DNA of 52,572 bases. It comes from Planctomycetota bacterium (lineage in GTDB: Bacteria; Planctomycetota; Phycisphaerae; Sedimentisphaerales; Anaerobacaceae). Both the position numbers and the translations under genes were made by a program. Location of the stretch: NCBI GenBank assembly GCA_019456145.1, contig VRUL01000038.1, forward strand, positions 1 through 52,572, given 5' to 3'. The notes beneath the pieces were generated by a model. The model did not search any database and was not told where the DNA came from. It saw only the letters and a program-made list of their open reading frames with translations. Below, one piece after another: positions 25,859-34,444 of this stretch; within the stretch, counting starts at the first letter, position 1, and each line of letters begins with the position of its first letter.

Positions 25859-26761
25859 ATGACTTTACCTAAACCAAAACTATCTGTTATTATTGCATCA
25901 GTAAATGGCCTGCCTTATATTGATGAATGTCTTACTGCCTTAGAAAGGCAGCAGGGAGGTGTGGAGGCAGAGGTTATTGTGGTTGACCGCTGCAATGATG
26001 GCACAGCCGATTACATAAGAGAAAAGTTTTCCAATGTAAAACTCATAGAATTCTCTAAACGAATAGGTATCCCACAATTGCGTGCTATTGGGATGGAGCA
26101 TAGTACAGGTGATATCATTGTCATTACAGAAGACCATTGCAATGCAAGGGAAAATTGGTTTGTTGAAATACTCAAGGCGCATGATTCAGAATATACTGCA
26201 GTTGGCGGCACAGTCATAAACGGCAGTGTGGATAGGCTCATGGACTGGGCGGTATATTTATGTGAGTACGCGAGCACGATGCCGCCAATACCGGATGGGG
26301 AAGTCGATGGTATTGCCGGCAACAATGTCGCCTATAAGCGGTCAATCTTTGACAAGCTGCATGAGTCTATAAAAAAAGACTATTGGGAGTATTTTCTTCA
26401 AAGAGCAATGAAAAAGGTTGGAGCAAAATTTTTATCAGTGCCGAGCATTATTGTTTACCACAAAAGAGATTTTGGTTTTCTGTATTTCCTTTTTCAACGG
26501 TTCCACTATTCCCGGTCATTTGCCGGAATGCGGATTATAGGGGTTCCTTTTTCAAAACGGATATTCTATATCCTTTCTTCCCCCCTTTTGCCCTTCTTGA
26601 TGCTATGGCGAACCTTTCAACAGGTCATCAAGAAGAAAAGGCATATGAAGGAATTCCTTTTGTCGCTGCCATTGCTAATGATCTTCATGCTCAGCTATGC
26701 CCTTGGCGAAGGTGTCGGCTATATGTTTGGCCCCGGAGATAGTTTGATGAAAGTGGAATGA
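25859..26761 (+). CDS. Glycosyltransferase family 2 (array copy 2)
   Basis: This 300-residue enzyme has the most complete motifs of the set: KLSVIIASVNGLPYIDECLT, EVIVVDRCNDGTADYIREKF, then VITEDHCNARENWFVEIL (metal/donor strand), and GNNVAYKRSIFDKLHES (acceptor loop). The C-terminal half has FQRFHYSRSFAGMRIIG and two membrane helices ending in ALGEGVGYMFGPGD. This points to an inner-membrane-associated, inverting sugar transferase acting on a lipid-linked intermediate. It lies between copies 1 and 3 with gaps of 10 and 16 bp, so the three are surely one transcript. Sugar donor is unknown. Confidence 0.88.
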   Translation: MTLPKPKLSVIIASVNGLPYIDECLTALERQQGGVEAEVIVVDRCNDGTADYIREKFSNVKLIEFSKRIGIPQLRAIGMEHSTGDIIVITEDHCNARENWFVEILKAHDSEYTAVGGTVINGSVDRLMDWAVYLCEYASTMPPIPDGEVDGIAGNNVAYKRSIFDKLHESIKKDYWEYFLQRAMKKVGAKFLSVPSIIVYHKRDFGFLYFLFQRFHYSRSFAGMRIIGVPFSKRIFYILSSPLLPFLMLWRTFQQVIKKKRHMKEFLLSLPLLMIFMLSYALGEGVGYMFGPGDSLMKVE

Positions 26762-26777
26762 TAACCAGTGAATTATT

Positions 26778-27665
26778 ATGCCAAAACTCTCAGTCATCAT
26801 AGCAGCGTTCAATAATATTTCACTACTTAAGCAGTGTCTCACATCTTTAAAGGGGCAATGGGAAAGGCGGGATACAGAAGTTTTTGTGGCGACCAATTAT
26901 CGAGACGGGGTTAAACAGATGCTGGAAAGACAATTCCCTCAGGTTAAACATCTCTGTTTTTCCGCAGAGACCACAGTGCCGGAGTTGAGAACCCAGGGTA
27001 TTCTTCATACGACAGGAGAGATAGTGGTGCTTACTGAGGACCATTGTATCTTTGATAATCATTGGTGCTCTGAGATCAAAAAAGCCCACGAGTCATCTTA
27101 TCCAATTATCGGTGGCTGTGTTGAAAATGCAAGTGAAAGGTTGTTGGATTGGGCTGTTTACTTTCATGATTACGGCAAATACATGCTGCCGAACTCAGCC
27201 GGTGTAGTTAAGACACTTTCAGGAATTAATGTTTCATATAAACGCCTTTTTTTAAATAGGATAGAGGATACCTTCCGGAAGGGATTCTTTGAGACGTTCA
27301 TACATTCGAAATTAACCAAGGAGGGGGACCCATTGTATTTGGCGCCTTCAGCGATTGTGTATCATAATAAAAGCTATAAAATTAAAGAGGCATTCACTCA
27401 ATGTTATCACCACGGTCGTTCATTCGGAGCAATGCGGATCTCCAGCGCCTCATTTTTTAAACGCCTTAGCTTTGTTCTTGGTTCAACAATACTTCCACTC
27501 CTGCTTCCATTGCGAATAGCCCTGGGAATTCTCAAGAAGGGAAGGCATATTAAAGAGTTGTTGTTGTCCTTTCCCTGTCTTGTATTATTGATGACAAGCT
27601 GGTCCTATGGCGAGTTCTGTGGTTATCTGTGCGGAGAAGGGGGCAGCGCCGCAAGATGGAAATAG
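26778..27665 (+). CDS. Glycosyltransferase family 2 (array copy 3)
   Basis: This 295-residue protein opens with MPKLSVIIAAFNNISLLKQC. The UDP-binding segment is degraded: TEVFVATNYRDGVKQMLERQ replaces the VVDRCNDGT strand. The metal strand VVLTEDHCIFDNHWCSEI is intact, and the acceptor loop reads SGINVSYKRLFLN. The tail again has CYHHGRSFGAMR and two membrane helices ending in SYGEFCGYLCGEG. It probably acts with the other copies on successive sugars, or may be a variant with changed donor specificity. A 70-bp gap with a small imperfect hairpin (about 27680-27698) separates it from the GT4 gene. Confidence 0.85.
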   Translation: MPKLSVIIAAFNNISLLKQCLTSLKGQWERRDTEVFVATNYRDGVKQMLERQFPQVKHLCFSAETTVPELRTQGILHTTGEIVVLTEDHCIFDNHWCSEIKKAHESSYPIIGGCVENASERLLDWAVYFHDYGKYMLPNSAGVVKTLSGINVSYKRLFLNRIEDTFRKGFFETFIHSKLTKEGDPLYLAPSAIVYHNKSYKIKEAFTQCYHHGRSFGAMRISSASFFKRLSFVLGSTILPLLLPLRIALGILKKGRHIKELLLSFPCLVLLMTSWSYGEFCGYLCGEGGSAARWK

Positions 27666-27735
27666 AACTTTTGCGTTCTCAGGGGTATTATATATACTCC
27701 GCTATTCGTAACTAAATGAGGCTAAGGATAATAAA

Positions 27736-27927
27736 GTGAAACTGGGAGTAAATATAATACGACTTACAAGACTATTTACTGGCGTAGGACGGTATATTGA
27801 ATGTATTCTAAAAGAGTGGAGTCAGATGAAAATCCCTTTTGAAGAAATCATACTCTATACACATTCTCCTATAAAGCAAGAACAGGTCGTGTTTCCTCTT
27901 GACAGGTTTAAAATCGTAATCGATGGA
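27736..27927 (+). repeat. Intact copy of the 192-bp direct repeat
   Basis: This is the partner of 24417-24608 in the same orientation, 3,319 bp apart, with eleven mismatches. Here it forms the first 64 codons of the intact GT4 gene. The repeat pair brackets the hydrolase fragment and the three GT2 genes, so recombination between copies would delete them and leave one intact GT4 gene. Confidence 0.88.
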
Positions 27928-28854
27928 TCAAAAGTTCCTGATCCATTATGGGAATGGAATACATTAAGGAGAAAGTCGTCTGATATCGATATTCTTTTCT
28001 GTCCTTCTTATACAATGCCTATAGGGTATCCAGGGAGATGTGTCGTTGCCAACCATGGACCTGCTGAGAACACTTTTTTCTCCTATCAATGGTGGCGGTC
28101 TCAGGCCTACGAGAGGTTATATAAATACAGTGCCCATAAAGCAGATGGAGTGCTGGCCAACTCTCATTCTGTTAAAAGACGCTTAGTAGATGTATATGGA
28201 ATTTCACAAGACAAGATCAACGTAATACACCTTGCAGCCAGCGATTCTTTTCATCCTATTTCCGACAAAAAGCAATTAATCTCGGCCAAACGAAAATATT
28301 TGAATGAGGATACCCCCTATATATTGTTTGTGGGAAAACTTGCCAGGCGCCATTACATCCCAAACTTACTTGAGGCATTCGCGAAAATATACAAAACAAA
28401 ATCCATACCTCATAAGCTCCTTTTAGTAGGCCCGGATTACTTGAATTTAAATATTCCAAAACGTGCTAAAAAATTAGGCATAGAAGACGCTGTAATACAT
28501 ATCCCGTATGTAACACACACGGACCTGCCTCCGCTCTATAATGCCGCCGAATTGTTTATATTCCCTGCTTCAGAAGCGGAAGGCTTTGGGATTCCTGTCG
28601 TTGAGGCTATGGCTTGTGGCACGCCGGTGGTAACTGTAGACAAAGGAAGCTTATCAGAATTCGCCAGAGATGTTACTTGTTTAGTGAAAGACAGTTCAGT
28701 AGAACACCTCAAATCAGGAATGGAAAGGTTGATCTTTAATCCTGCTTTGAGAAAAGAGCTGGCTGAAAAAGGAATTGAACGGGCAAGATCAATAACCTGG
28801 AGGAAGACCGCTGAGAAGACAATGGATGTGCTCTGGCAAACGGCAAATGGGTAA
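27736..28854 (+). CDS. Glycosyltransferase family 4
   Basis: This 372-residue GT-B enzyme starts at GTG 27736. The acceptor domain begins MKLGVNIIRLTRLFTGVGRY. The donor domain has ILFVGKLARRHYIPNLLEAF and the EX7E motif in EAEGFGIPVVEAMACG (about residues 276-291), then DKGSLSEFA. It would transfer a sugar from a nucleotide donor with retention of configuration. The end overlaps the start of the following radical-SAM gene. A broken copy of its 5' end lies upstream at 24417. Confidence 0.92.
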   Translation: MKLGVNIIRLTRLFTGVGRYIECILKEWSQMKIPFEEIILYTHSPIKQEQVVFPLDRFKIVIDGSKVPDPLWEWNTLRRKSSDIDILFCPSYTMPIGYPGRCVVANHGPAENTFFSYQWWRSQAYERLYKYSAHKADGVLANSHSVKRRLVDVYGISQDKINVIHLAASDSFHPISDKKQLISAKRKYLNEDTPYILFVGKLARRHYIPNLLEAFAKIYKTKSIPHKLLLVGPDYLNLNIPKRAKKLGIEDAVIHIPYVTHTDLPPLYNAAELFIFPASEAEGFGIPVVEAMACGTPVVTVDKGSLSEFARDVTCLVKDSSVEHLKSGMERLIFNPALRKELAEKGIERARSITWRKTAEKTMDVLWQTANG

Positions 28855-29938
28855 TAGCGAAATGAATCTCATTGAAAGAATACAACGTCATATAAGGCTT
28901 TCCGTCCAGGCTGGTTCTGATGGTAGGATGAAAACACCTCCATTTCTTATTTTATTTATTAATTCTGTCTGTAATCTGAAATGTGGGCATTGTTTCTATT
29001 GGAGGAGTTTGAATAAAGAGGACGATCTTACATTTGACGAGATCATCGCTTTTGCAAAAGATTATGGAAGCTTTGAAAATCTTAATCTGTCCGGTGGGGA
29101 ACCCTTTATCCGTAAAGAATTGGGTGGAATATGTAGATTCTTTATACACAACAACCAGGTTAAACAGATTTATATACCCACTAATGCCTATTTCCCAGAT
29201 AAAATGCAACGGCATATTGAAGAGATCTTAAAGGAACCAGCATTACAACTTTTAGTGATTGAAATTTCCTTAGATGGTATGGCTGAGTATCATAACAATT
29301 TAAGAGGAGATAGCAAATCTTTCCAGAAAGCTATGGAGTCTTATACAATGCTGGAAGGGATTCAGAAAAAGGATAAACGGTTACGGATTCATTCTATCTC
29401 TACAGTAACCTCTGACAATATAGCTGAAATTCGTAGATTGACAGATTTTCTTTATAACCAATGTCCTTCTATGGACCATCATAATATTGCAATGGTTCGT
29501 GGAGACAGGAAGAACCAAACATTAGAAACTCCCCAATTAGAGGCATACCGCGATCTCTGGAAACACGTAGATGTCCTGTGGAAGGATAGAGAAAAAGGCC
29601 GTTTTGGTGCTATTGTTGAGCCTATGCTTCAGTGGGCCAAAGGAAAAATTACTTTGCAGCAGCAACAGGTCATACCATGCCTTGCCGGCATTCTCAGCGC
29701 TGTTGTGTATGCCAACGGAGATGTAAGTTTCTGTGAATTTAGTAAACCTTCGGGCAATCTAAGAAAGAGGGGCTTTTTTGAAATATGGCATTCTCCGGAA
29801 GCTGAACAACTGCGGCGCGATATAAAGAAAAAGAGGTGTTATTGTACGAACGAGATTTTTTTGTGGCCAAGCATTGTTTTTCAGCCATTTCAACTGATGC
29901 GGGCAATGATAGGTGGCAATATATGGAAAAAATACTGA
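28847..29938 (+). CDS. Radical-SAM/SPASM enzyme
   Basis: The start is either ATG 28847, overlapping the previous stop, or ATG 28862 (MNLIERIQRHIRL). The protein is about 360 residues. The radical-SAM motif is CNLKCGHC (about residues 44-51 from 28847), with NLSGGEPFIRKELG as the AdoMet-binding GGEP strand and YIPTNAYFPDKM further on. The tail carries SPASM-type cysteines (VIPCLAG, DVSFCEFSKP, KKKRCYCTNE). It overlaps the next gene by 16 bases. Enzymes of this class in glycan or natural-product loci oxidise, epimerise or cross-link; here the partner is a double methyltransferase. The product cannot be predicted. Confidence 0.87.
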   Translation: MGNSEMNLIERIQRHIRLSVQAGSDGRMKTPPFLILFINSVCNLKCGHCFYWRSLNKEDDLTFDEIIAFAKDYGSFENLNLSGGEPFIRKELGGICRFFIHNNQVKQIYIPTNAYFPDKMQRHIEEILKEPALQLLVIEISLDGMAEYHNNLRGDSKSFQKAMESYTMLEGIQKKDKRLRIHSISTVTSDNIAEIRRLTDFLYNQCPSMDHHNIAMVRGDRKNQTLETPQLEAYRDLWKHVDVLWKDREKGRFGAIVEPMLQWAKGKITLQQQQVIPCLAGILSAVVYANGDVSFCEFSKPSGNLRKRGFFEIWHSPEAEQLRRDIKKKRCYCTNEIFLWPSIVFQPFQLMRAMIGGNIWKKY

Positions 29939-31734
29939 CCTCTTTGTCGATCTGCTGTCCATTGTGCAAGGGGCAGCTTTCTCAAAACGATGATACATTA
30001 ACCTGTAATCGTTGCGAAAAGAAATATCCTGTTGTCTCAGGTATCCCGGATCTCAGGGTATTTGGCGATCCTTACCTTGGTTTTGATGATGATTATAAGA
30101 GGACTCGATTGGTTATGGAAAATGTCCATCGGTTTGATTTTCCGGGTTTACTTGAGTTTTACTGGAGTAATAGTCCGGAAACCCCGAATCATTTGAGAAA
30201 AAAATTTATTCGTAGTGTATTGGCGGCAGAGGCAAAAGGAAAGGCTGTGTTGAAGGCATTGGACTCTTGCAATGGAAAAAAGGGGAGAGATGCGCAGGAC
30301 GTCCTGGAGATTGGCTGCGGCACTGGCGGGTTTCTGGTACCAGCGGCAAGGAGGTATTCTAATGTCGTTGGAACAGATATTGCCTTACGATGGCTTATTG
30401 TTGCTAAGAAGCGGTTTGAAGAAGCCGGCATAGAGATTCCTCTTATCTGCTGCTGTGCCGAACATTTGCCGTTTCCTGATGAATTGTTTGACCTAGTCGT
30501 TGCTAATGCAACATTAGAACATACGAGATATCAAAAGAAGGTTATTTCAGAGAGCAATCGAGTATTGCGTTCCCCAGGAAAGTTTTTTCTTTCTACGCCC
30601 AACCGTTTCAGCCTGACAGTGGAACCCCATGTGTATATTTGGGGCGTGGGCTTCCTTCCCCGAACTTGGATGCATAAATATGTAAAATTTCGCAAGGGTG
30701 TAGATTATAAAAAGATAAAACTCCTTTCTTTCTTTGAATTGAAAAAAGTTTTAGGAAAACATTTTCCGGATGTTCGTTTTTCTCTTCCCGATATTGATGA
30801 AGTTTCTCTTGCTAATTTTAGCAATTGGAAACAATTTCAAGTGAAAATATATCGGTGGATACGTAATGTACCTCTATTTAAGGCCTTCCTGCTTCTGTTT
30901 GGCCCGATTTATCACATTTTTTGCCAAAAAATGAGCCGTGATAGGCAAAAACCGGTTAAGGAAGATAAGATTGTCTACTTTGATTCCATAGCCCATAAGT
31001 ATTTTCAGCTTTATAATCAGAACTCACCTGGTGGATACGCATTTAGTGTACGCAAGAAACGAGTCCTGGAATTAATCGAACAATCAAAAGGGAAAGTGTT
31101 GGATATCGGGTGTGGACCGGGAATTATGGTAAAGGAATTAACGGATTTAGGGTATGAATTCTACGGGATAGATGCTTCACCTAATGTGATAGATGAGTGC
31201 AAAAAAAGATTCGGGACAATGGACAATGTTAACTTCTCTATTGGAGATGCGACAAAACTCGAGCTTGCGGATAATTTTTTTGATTTAGTCATCTGCATGG
31301 GAGTTATTGACCGCATAGATAAATATGAATTGGCTATCAAGGAAATGCTGAGGGTCATAAAAAAAGATGGCACGCTCATCATAACCTTCCCAAATCTATA
31401 CAGTCCTTTTGCTGTCTGGCGTGCCTATGTCTTTTATCCAACTGTTAATCTTCTAAAATCCATTTACTATTTTATCCTAAGACGTCCACAACCTCTTGCC
31501 TTGCTATCATTATTCGTTAAACTACATTCAAAAAGAGGTGCTGTTGAATTGGCAAAAAAATATGATGGAAAGACAATAGACACAGTCTATTTTAATTTTA
31601 ATCTGTTTCTCTCTCCTTTGGATGAAATATTCCCCCGTTTAACCGTGTGGGCAACCAGGAGACTTGAACAATGTCGTTTCCAAAGGCTGAGATGGTTAGG
31701 GAGTGGTTTTATCTTAACGGTAAAAAAGATATAG
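29923..31734 (+). CDS. Tandem methyltransferase fusion with N-terminal zinc ribbon
   Basis: From ATG 29923 the protein has 603 residues; an earlier in-frame ATG at 29836 would lie deep in the upstream gene. The N-terminus is a Trm112-like zinc ribbon (CCPLCKGQL ... CNRCEKKYPVVSGIPDL, about residues 11-45). The first class I AdoMet domain has motif I VLEIGCGTGGFLVPAAR (about 118-134) and LEHTRYQKKVISESNRVLR. The second has VLDIGCGPGIMVKELTDLGY (about 392-411) and LLRVIKKDGTL-like post-motifs. A basic C-terminal tail follows. Two methyl-transferring domains in one chain suggest two methylations on one glycan or a catalytic/inactive pair. The next gene starts 15 bases after the stop. Confidence 0.88.
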   Translation: MEKILTSLSICCPLCKGQLSQNDDTLTCNRCEKKYPVVSGIPDLRVFGDPYLGFDDDYKRTRLVMENVHRFDFPGLLEFYWSNSPETPNHLRKKFIRSVLAAEAKGKAVLKALDSCNGKKGRDAQDVLEIGCGTGGFLVPAARRYSNVVGTDIALRWLIVAKKRFEEAGIEIPLICCCAEHLPFPDELFDLVVANATLEHTRYQKKVISESNRVLRSPGKFFLSTPNRFSLTVEPHVYIWGVGFLPRTWMHKYVKFRKGVDYKKIKLLSFFELKKVLGKHFPDVRFSLPDIDEVSLANFSNWKQFQVKIYRWIRNVPLFKAFLLLFGPIYHIFCQKMSRDRQKPVKEDKIVYFDSIAHKYFQLYNQNSPGGYAFSVRKKRVLELIEQSKGKVLDIGCGPGIMVKELTDLGYEFYGIDASPNVIDECKKRFGTMDNVNFSIGDATKLELADNFFDLVICMGVIDRIDKYELAIKEMLRVIKKDGTLIITFPNLYSPFAVWRAYVFYPTVNLLKSIYYFILRRPQPLALLSLFVKLHSKRGAVELAKKYDGKTIDTVYFNFNLFLSPLDEIFPRLTVWATRRLEQCRFQRLRWLGSGFILTVKKI

Positions 31735-31748
31735 AAGGAGTGAGTCAC

Positions 31749-32945
31749 TTGTCCAGACCATACAGAATTCTTATTCTTGCACGGAGCTATCCAAATACCC
31801 TGCTGCCAGAGCTGGGGCTTTGGGTGAAACGTTTGGTCCATCATTGTGCTGGTCCCTGTGAGCTTAAGGTGATTTCACCTGTTCCGTATTTCCCTCCAGT
31901 TAAAAGTTTTGAGAGATATAGTAGATTTCGGAACATAGAAAGGCATTCTATAGAGGATAGTGTGGAGATATTCCATCCTCGGTTTCTGGTAGGATTTGGC
32001 AGGTCCCTGTATCTTACAGAGGCGTTTTCGTATTATCTGGGTGTTCGCAGCACAATAGATAAGCTTCATCGCCAGTCTGCTTTTGACCTTATTCACGCTC
32101 ATTTTATATATCCCGATGGAGTTGTAGGCGCGTGGCTTGGACAACGGTATAACATTCCTGTTGTTGTTACCGAACATGCTCCCTGGATGCCCAACTGGAT
32201 AGACAAAAATCGGTTAGTGCGCTGGCAGGCAGTCAATGCTGCAAAAAAATGTGCATTTTTGATTTCAGTCAGTAGTTCTGTTAAGGATACTATTGTTCAT
32301 TTTACCGGGCAGCCTGAGAAAATACGTGTCATTCCCATTGGAGTAGATGGGTCCTTTTTTACTGCGCCCAAAAATGGCGATATCGTTAAAAAAAATCAAG
32401 TCCTCTATGTTGGGTTTATAAATTTTAATAAAGGAGTTGATCTACTCCTGAAAGCTATCAAGTGTGTTCTTAAAACAAGGCCGGATACAAAACTTGTGAT
32501 GGTGGGTGGAGGTTTCTATAATGATACGATGAAACAGGAGAGATGTCTGCACGCTATGGCTGAAGACATGGGGCTGGATGGCAAAGTAGAATTTACCGGT
32601 ATTAAATCTCCTGCTGAAGTAGCAAAATATATGAAAGAAAGCGCCTTTCTTGTACTGCCCAGCAGGGCCGAGAGTTTTGGTGCTGTGCTGGTTGAAGCCC
32701 TTGCCTGTGGTAGGCCGGTTATTGCTACCAGATGTGGAGGACCGGAAGACATAGTTAATGATAATGTCGGTGTTCTTATTCCAAGAGAAGATCCTACGGT
32801 CTTGGCACATACTATTGAACAAATGCTGGCTCGGCAACAAGAGTACAATTCAGTTAAGATTCGAGACTATGCCATTGAAAAATTTTCATGGGGACAGGTA
32901 GCTAAAAAAACTATAAACCTTTACAAAGAGATAATACAAAAATGA
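31749..32945 (+). CDS. Glycosyltransferase family 4
   Basis: I favour TTG 31749 as start because AAGGAG (31735-31740) lies eight bases before it; GTG 31740 and ATG 31671 are also in frame, but the latter overlaps the previous gene by 64 bases. The 398-residue GT-B enzyme begins SRPYRILILARSYPNTLLPE. The acceptor domain has the HAHFIYPDGVVGAWLG region. The donor domain has YVGFINFNKGVDLLLKAI and the EX7E motif in RAESFGAVLVEALACG, then TRCGGPEDIV. These are typical of glycan GT4 enzymes of the WcaL/RfaG type. The stop overlaps the next ATG by four bases. Confidence 0.9.
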   Translation: MSRPYRILILARSYPNTLLPELGLWVKRLVHHCAGPCELKVISPVPYFPPVKSFERYSRFRNIERHSIEDSVEIFHPRFLVGFGRSLYLTEAFSYYLGVRSTIDKLHRQSAFDLIHAHFIYPDGVVGAWLGQRYNIPVVVTEHAPWMPNWIDKNRLVRWQAVNAAKKCAFLISVSSSVKDTIVHFTGQPEKIRVIPIGVDGSFFTAPKNGDIVKKNQVLYVGFINFNKGVDLLLKAIKCVLKTRPDTKLVMVGGGFYNDTMKQERCLHAMAEDMGLDGKVEFTGIKSPAEVAKYMKESAFLVLPSRAESFGAVLVEALACGRPVIATRCGGPEDIVNDNVGVLIPREDPTVLAHTIEQMLARQQEYNSVKIRDYAIEKFSWGQVAKKTINLYKEIIQK

Positions 32946-34156
32946 ATTTCAGAAAAATTATTATTATAAATCCACCTAATCCCACGGGCTTTGTTTCCAA
33001 CAAGGACTCAATGGGTGGATTCGGACAGCTTTATCCTTTAGGGGCTCCTCCTTTTCCACCAATGGATATGGTTTATCTCGCCAGCTTCCTTACGGAAAAA
33101 AACCTATCCATTGATGTACTGGAATGTAATGGGCTGGGGCTTACAAGAAAGCATTTAAAGGAAAAAACAGACCGAATTAGCAACTCTGCGGGGGAAGAGC
33201 AGAATCTTGTATTAATTCGTACCTCTGCGCCCACTCTTGATTGGGATCTTTCTATCTGTCAGGAGATTAAAAAAAATGCACAGGGGATAAAGATCGGTAT
33301 TTTTGGCCCAATTGTGGCTCAAGTACCATGGAGAGTCAAAAAAGAAAACTCTATTGATTATATTATTAAAGGAGAGCCTGATGAGACGGTATATGATCTC
33401 ATAACAGCTAAATCAGAAGAGGAAATTTTGGGGCTTACTTATCGCTATGGAAGAGGATGGATTGAAAATTCAGATCGAGCACTAACCAAAGATATTGACT
33501 CATTGCCGCTGCCAAAGTGGGAGATGTTCCCATACAAAAAATATAGGCTCCCTAAATCTTCTACAACATCTGATGTGTCGTTTCTGCCGATGCTGACATC
33601 CAGAGGGTGCCCTTTCGGATGTAGTTATTGCACTTATCCTCTTGGTCAGGGGGTACCCTGGAGATTTCGTTCTCCCCAAAATGTCGTTGATGAAATTGAA
33701 TATCTTGTAGATAAACTTGGAATACAGTATATCATTTTCCGCGATCCAATCTTTAGCCTGAATCAAAAACGGGTCATTGAAATCTGTGAACAGATTAAAA
33801 GGCGAAACCTCACTTTTAAATGGAAATGTGAAACCCGCATAGATTGCTTAAACGAAGAAACCCTAAGAGCAATGGCCAGGGCTGGTTGTGAAGGTATAAA
33901 TATAGGAATTGAAAGTTCCGAAGTAGAAGTGCAGGCCAATGTCGGACGTAAACCTATTCCCAAAGAAGATGTAATAAAAATCGTTAGGTTTTGCCGTCAG
34001 TTAAAGATAAAGACTTTTTGCTTCTTTATCATTGGGCTTCCAGGAGATACTGCTCAGACTATTCTTGAGACAATTGCCTTTGCCATTGATTTAAGGCCGA
34101 ATTGGGTCCAATTTACAGCAGCAGCTCCTTTAATTGGAACAAAACTCAGGGAATAG
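32942..34156 (+). CDS. B12-binding-type radical-SAM enzyme, ended early by an in-frame TAG
   Basis: This 404-residue product starts ATG 32942. The N-terminal 160 residues form the cobalamin-binding-like domain common in these enzymes (INPPNPTGFVSNK, MDMVYLASFL, IFGPIVAQVP, YIIKGEPDETVYDL). The radical-SAM core follows, with LTSRGCPFGCSYCTYPLG (CxxxCxxC, about residues 218-228), and reaches FIIGLPGDTAQTI. The frame then stops at TAG (34154-34156) in the context IGTKLRE-stop-AISQKLI. Relatives usually have a tryptophan there (PGTELYEWA). The sequence continues in frame to 34444. The truncated protein keeps the catalytic core and could still be active. Typical reactions are methylations at unactivated carbons or phosphorus. 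Confidence 0.82.
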   Translation: MNFRKIIIINPPNPTGFVSNKDSMGGFGQLYPLGAPPFPPMDMVYLASFLTEKNLSIDVLECNGLGLTRKHLKEKTDRISNSAGEEQNLVLIRTSAPTLDWDLSICQEIKKNAQGIKIGIFGPIVAQVPWRVKKENSIDYIIKGEPDETVYDLITAKSEEEILGLTYRYGRGWIENSDRALTKDIDSLPLPKWEMFPYKKYRLPKSSTTSDVSFLPMLTSRGCPFGCSYCTYPLGQGVPWRFRSPQNVVDEIEYLVDKLGIQYIIFRDPIFSLNQKRVIEICEQIKRRNLTFKWKCETRIDCLNEETLRAMARAGCEGINIGIESSEVEVQANVGRKPIPKEDVIKIVRFCRQLKIKTFCFFIIGLPGDTAQTILETIAFAIDLRPNWVQFTAAAPLIGTKLRE

Positions 34157-34444
34157 GCTATTTCACAAAAACTGATTACTGAAGATAAGTTTGCCTATAT
34201 TAACTGCCATGAGACTATGATGGGTAATGAAAATCTATCTAAAAAACAGATACAGTCTCTGCTTCATCTAGCCCAATTCATACAGAACTATCTTATGAAT
34301 CGTAAAGGTATCTTAAAAGACGATAATCGTACGGGCTGGGTCTATCAATCTATGAAATCTTTGGCGGATTCAATCAGTTACTATATTGCACATACAATAT
34401 TTTCTTTTAGGAAAAAGCATTTTGAAAGGAAACTCGTATCATGA
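34157..34444 (+). pseudogene. Detached C-terminus of the radical-SAM gene
   Basis: Downstream of the TAG the same reading frame stays open for 95 codons to the TGA that overlaps the next gene's start. It reads AISQKLITEDKFAYINCHET, then NLSKKQIQSLLHLAQFIQNY, ending RKKHFERKLVS. This resembles the helical tail usual after the radical-SAM barrel. A separate ATG at 34217 could start a 75-residue peptide, but I find no reason to believe it is an independent gene. It shows that the full-length gene was about 500 codons until a single G-to-A change at a TGG codon. Confidence 0.75.
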
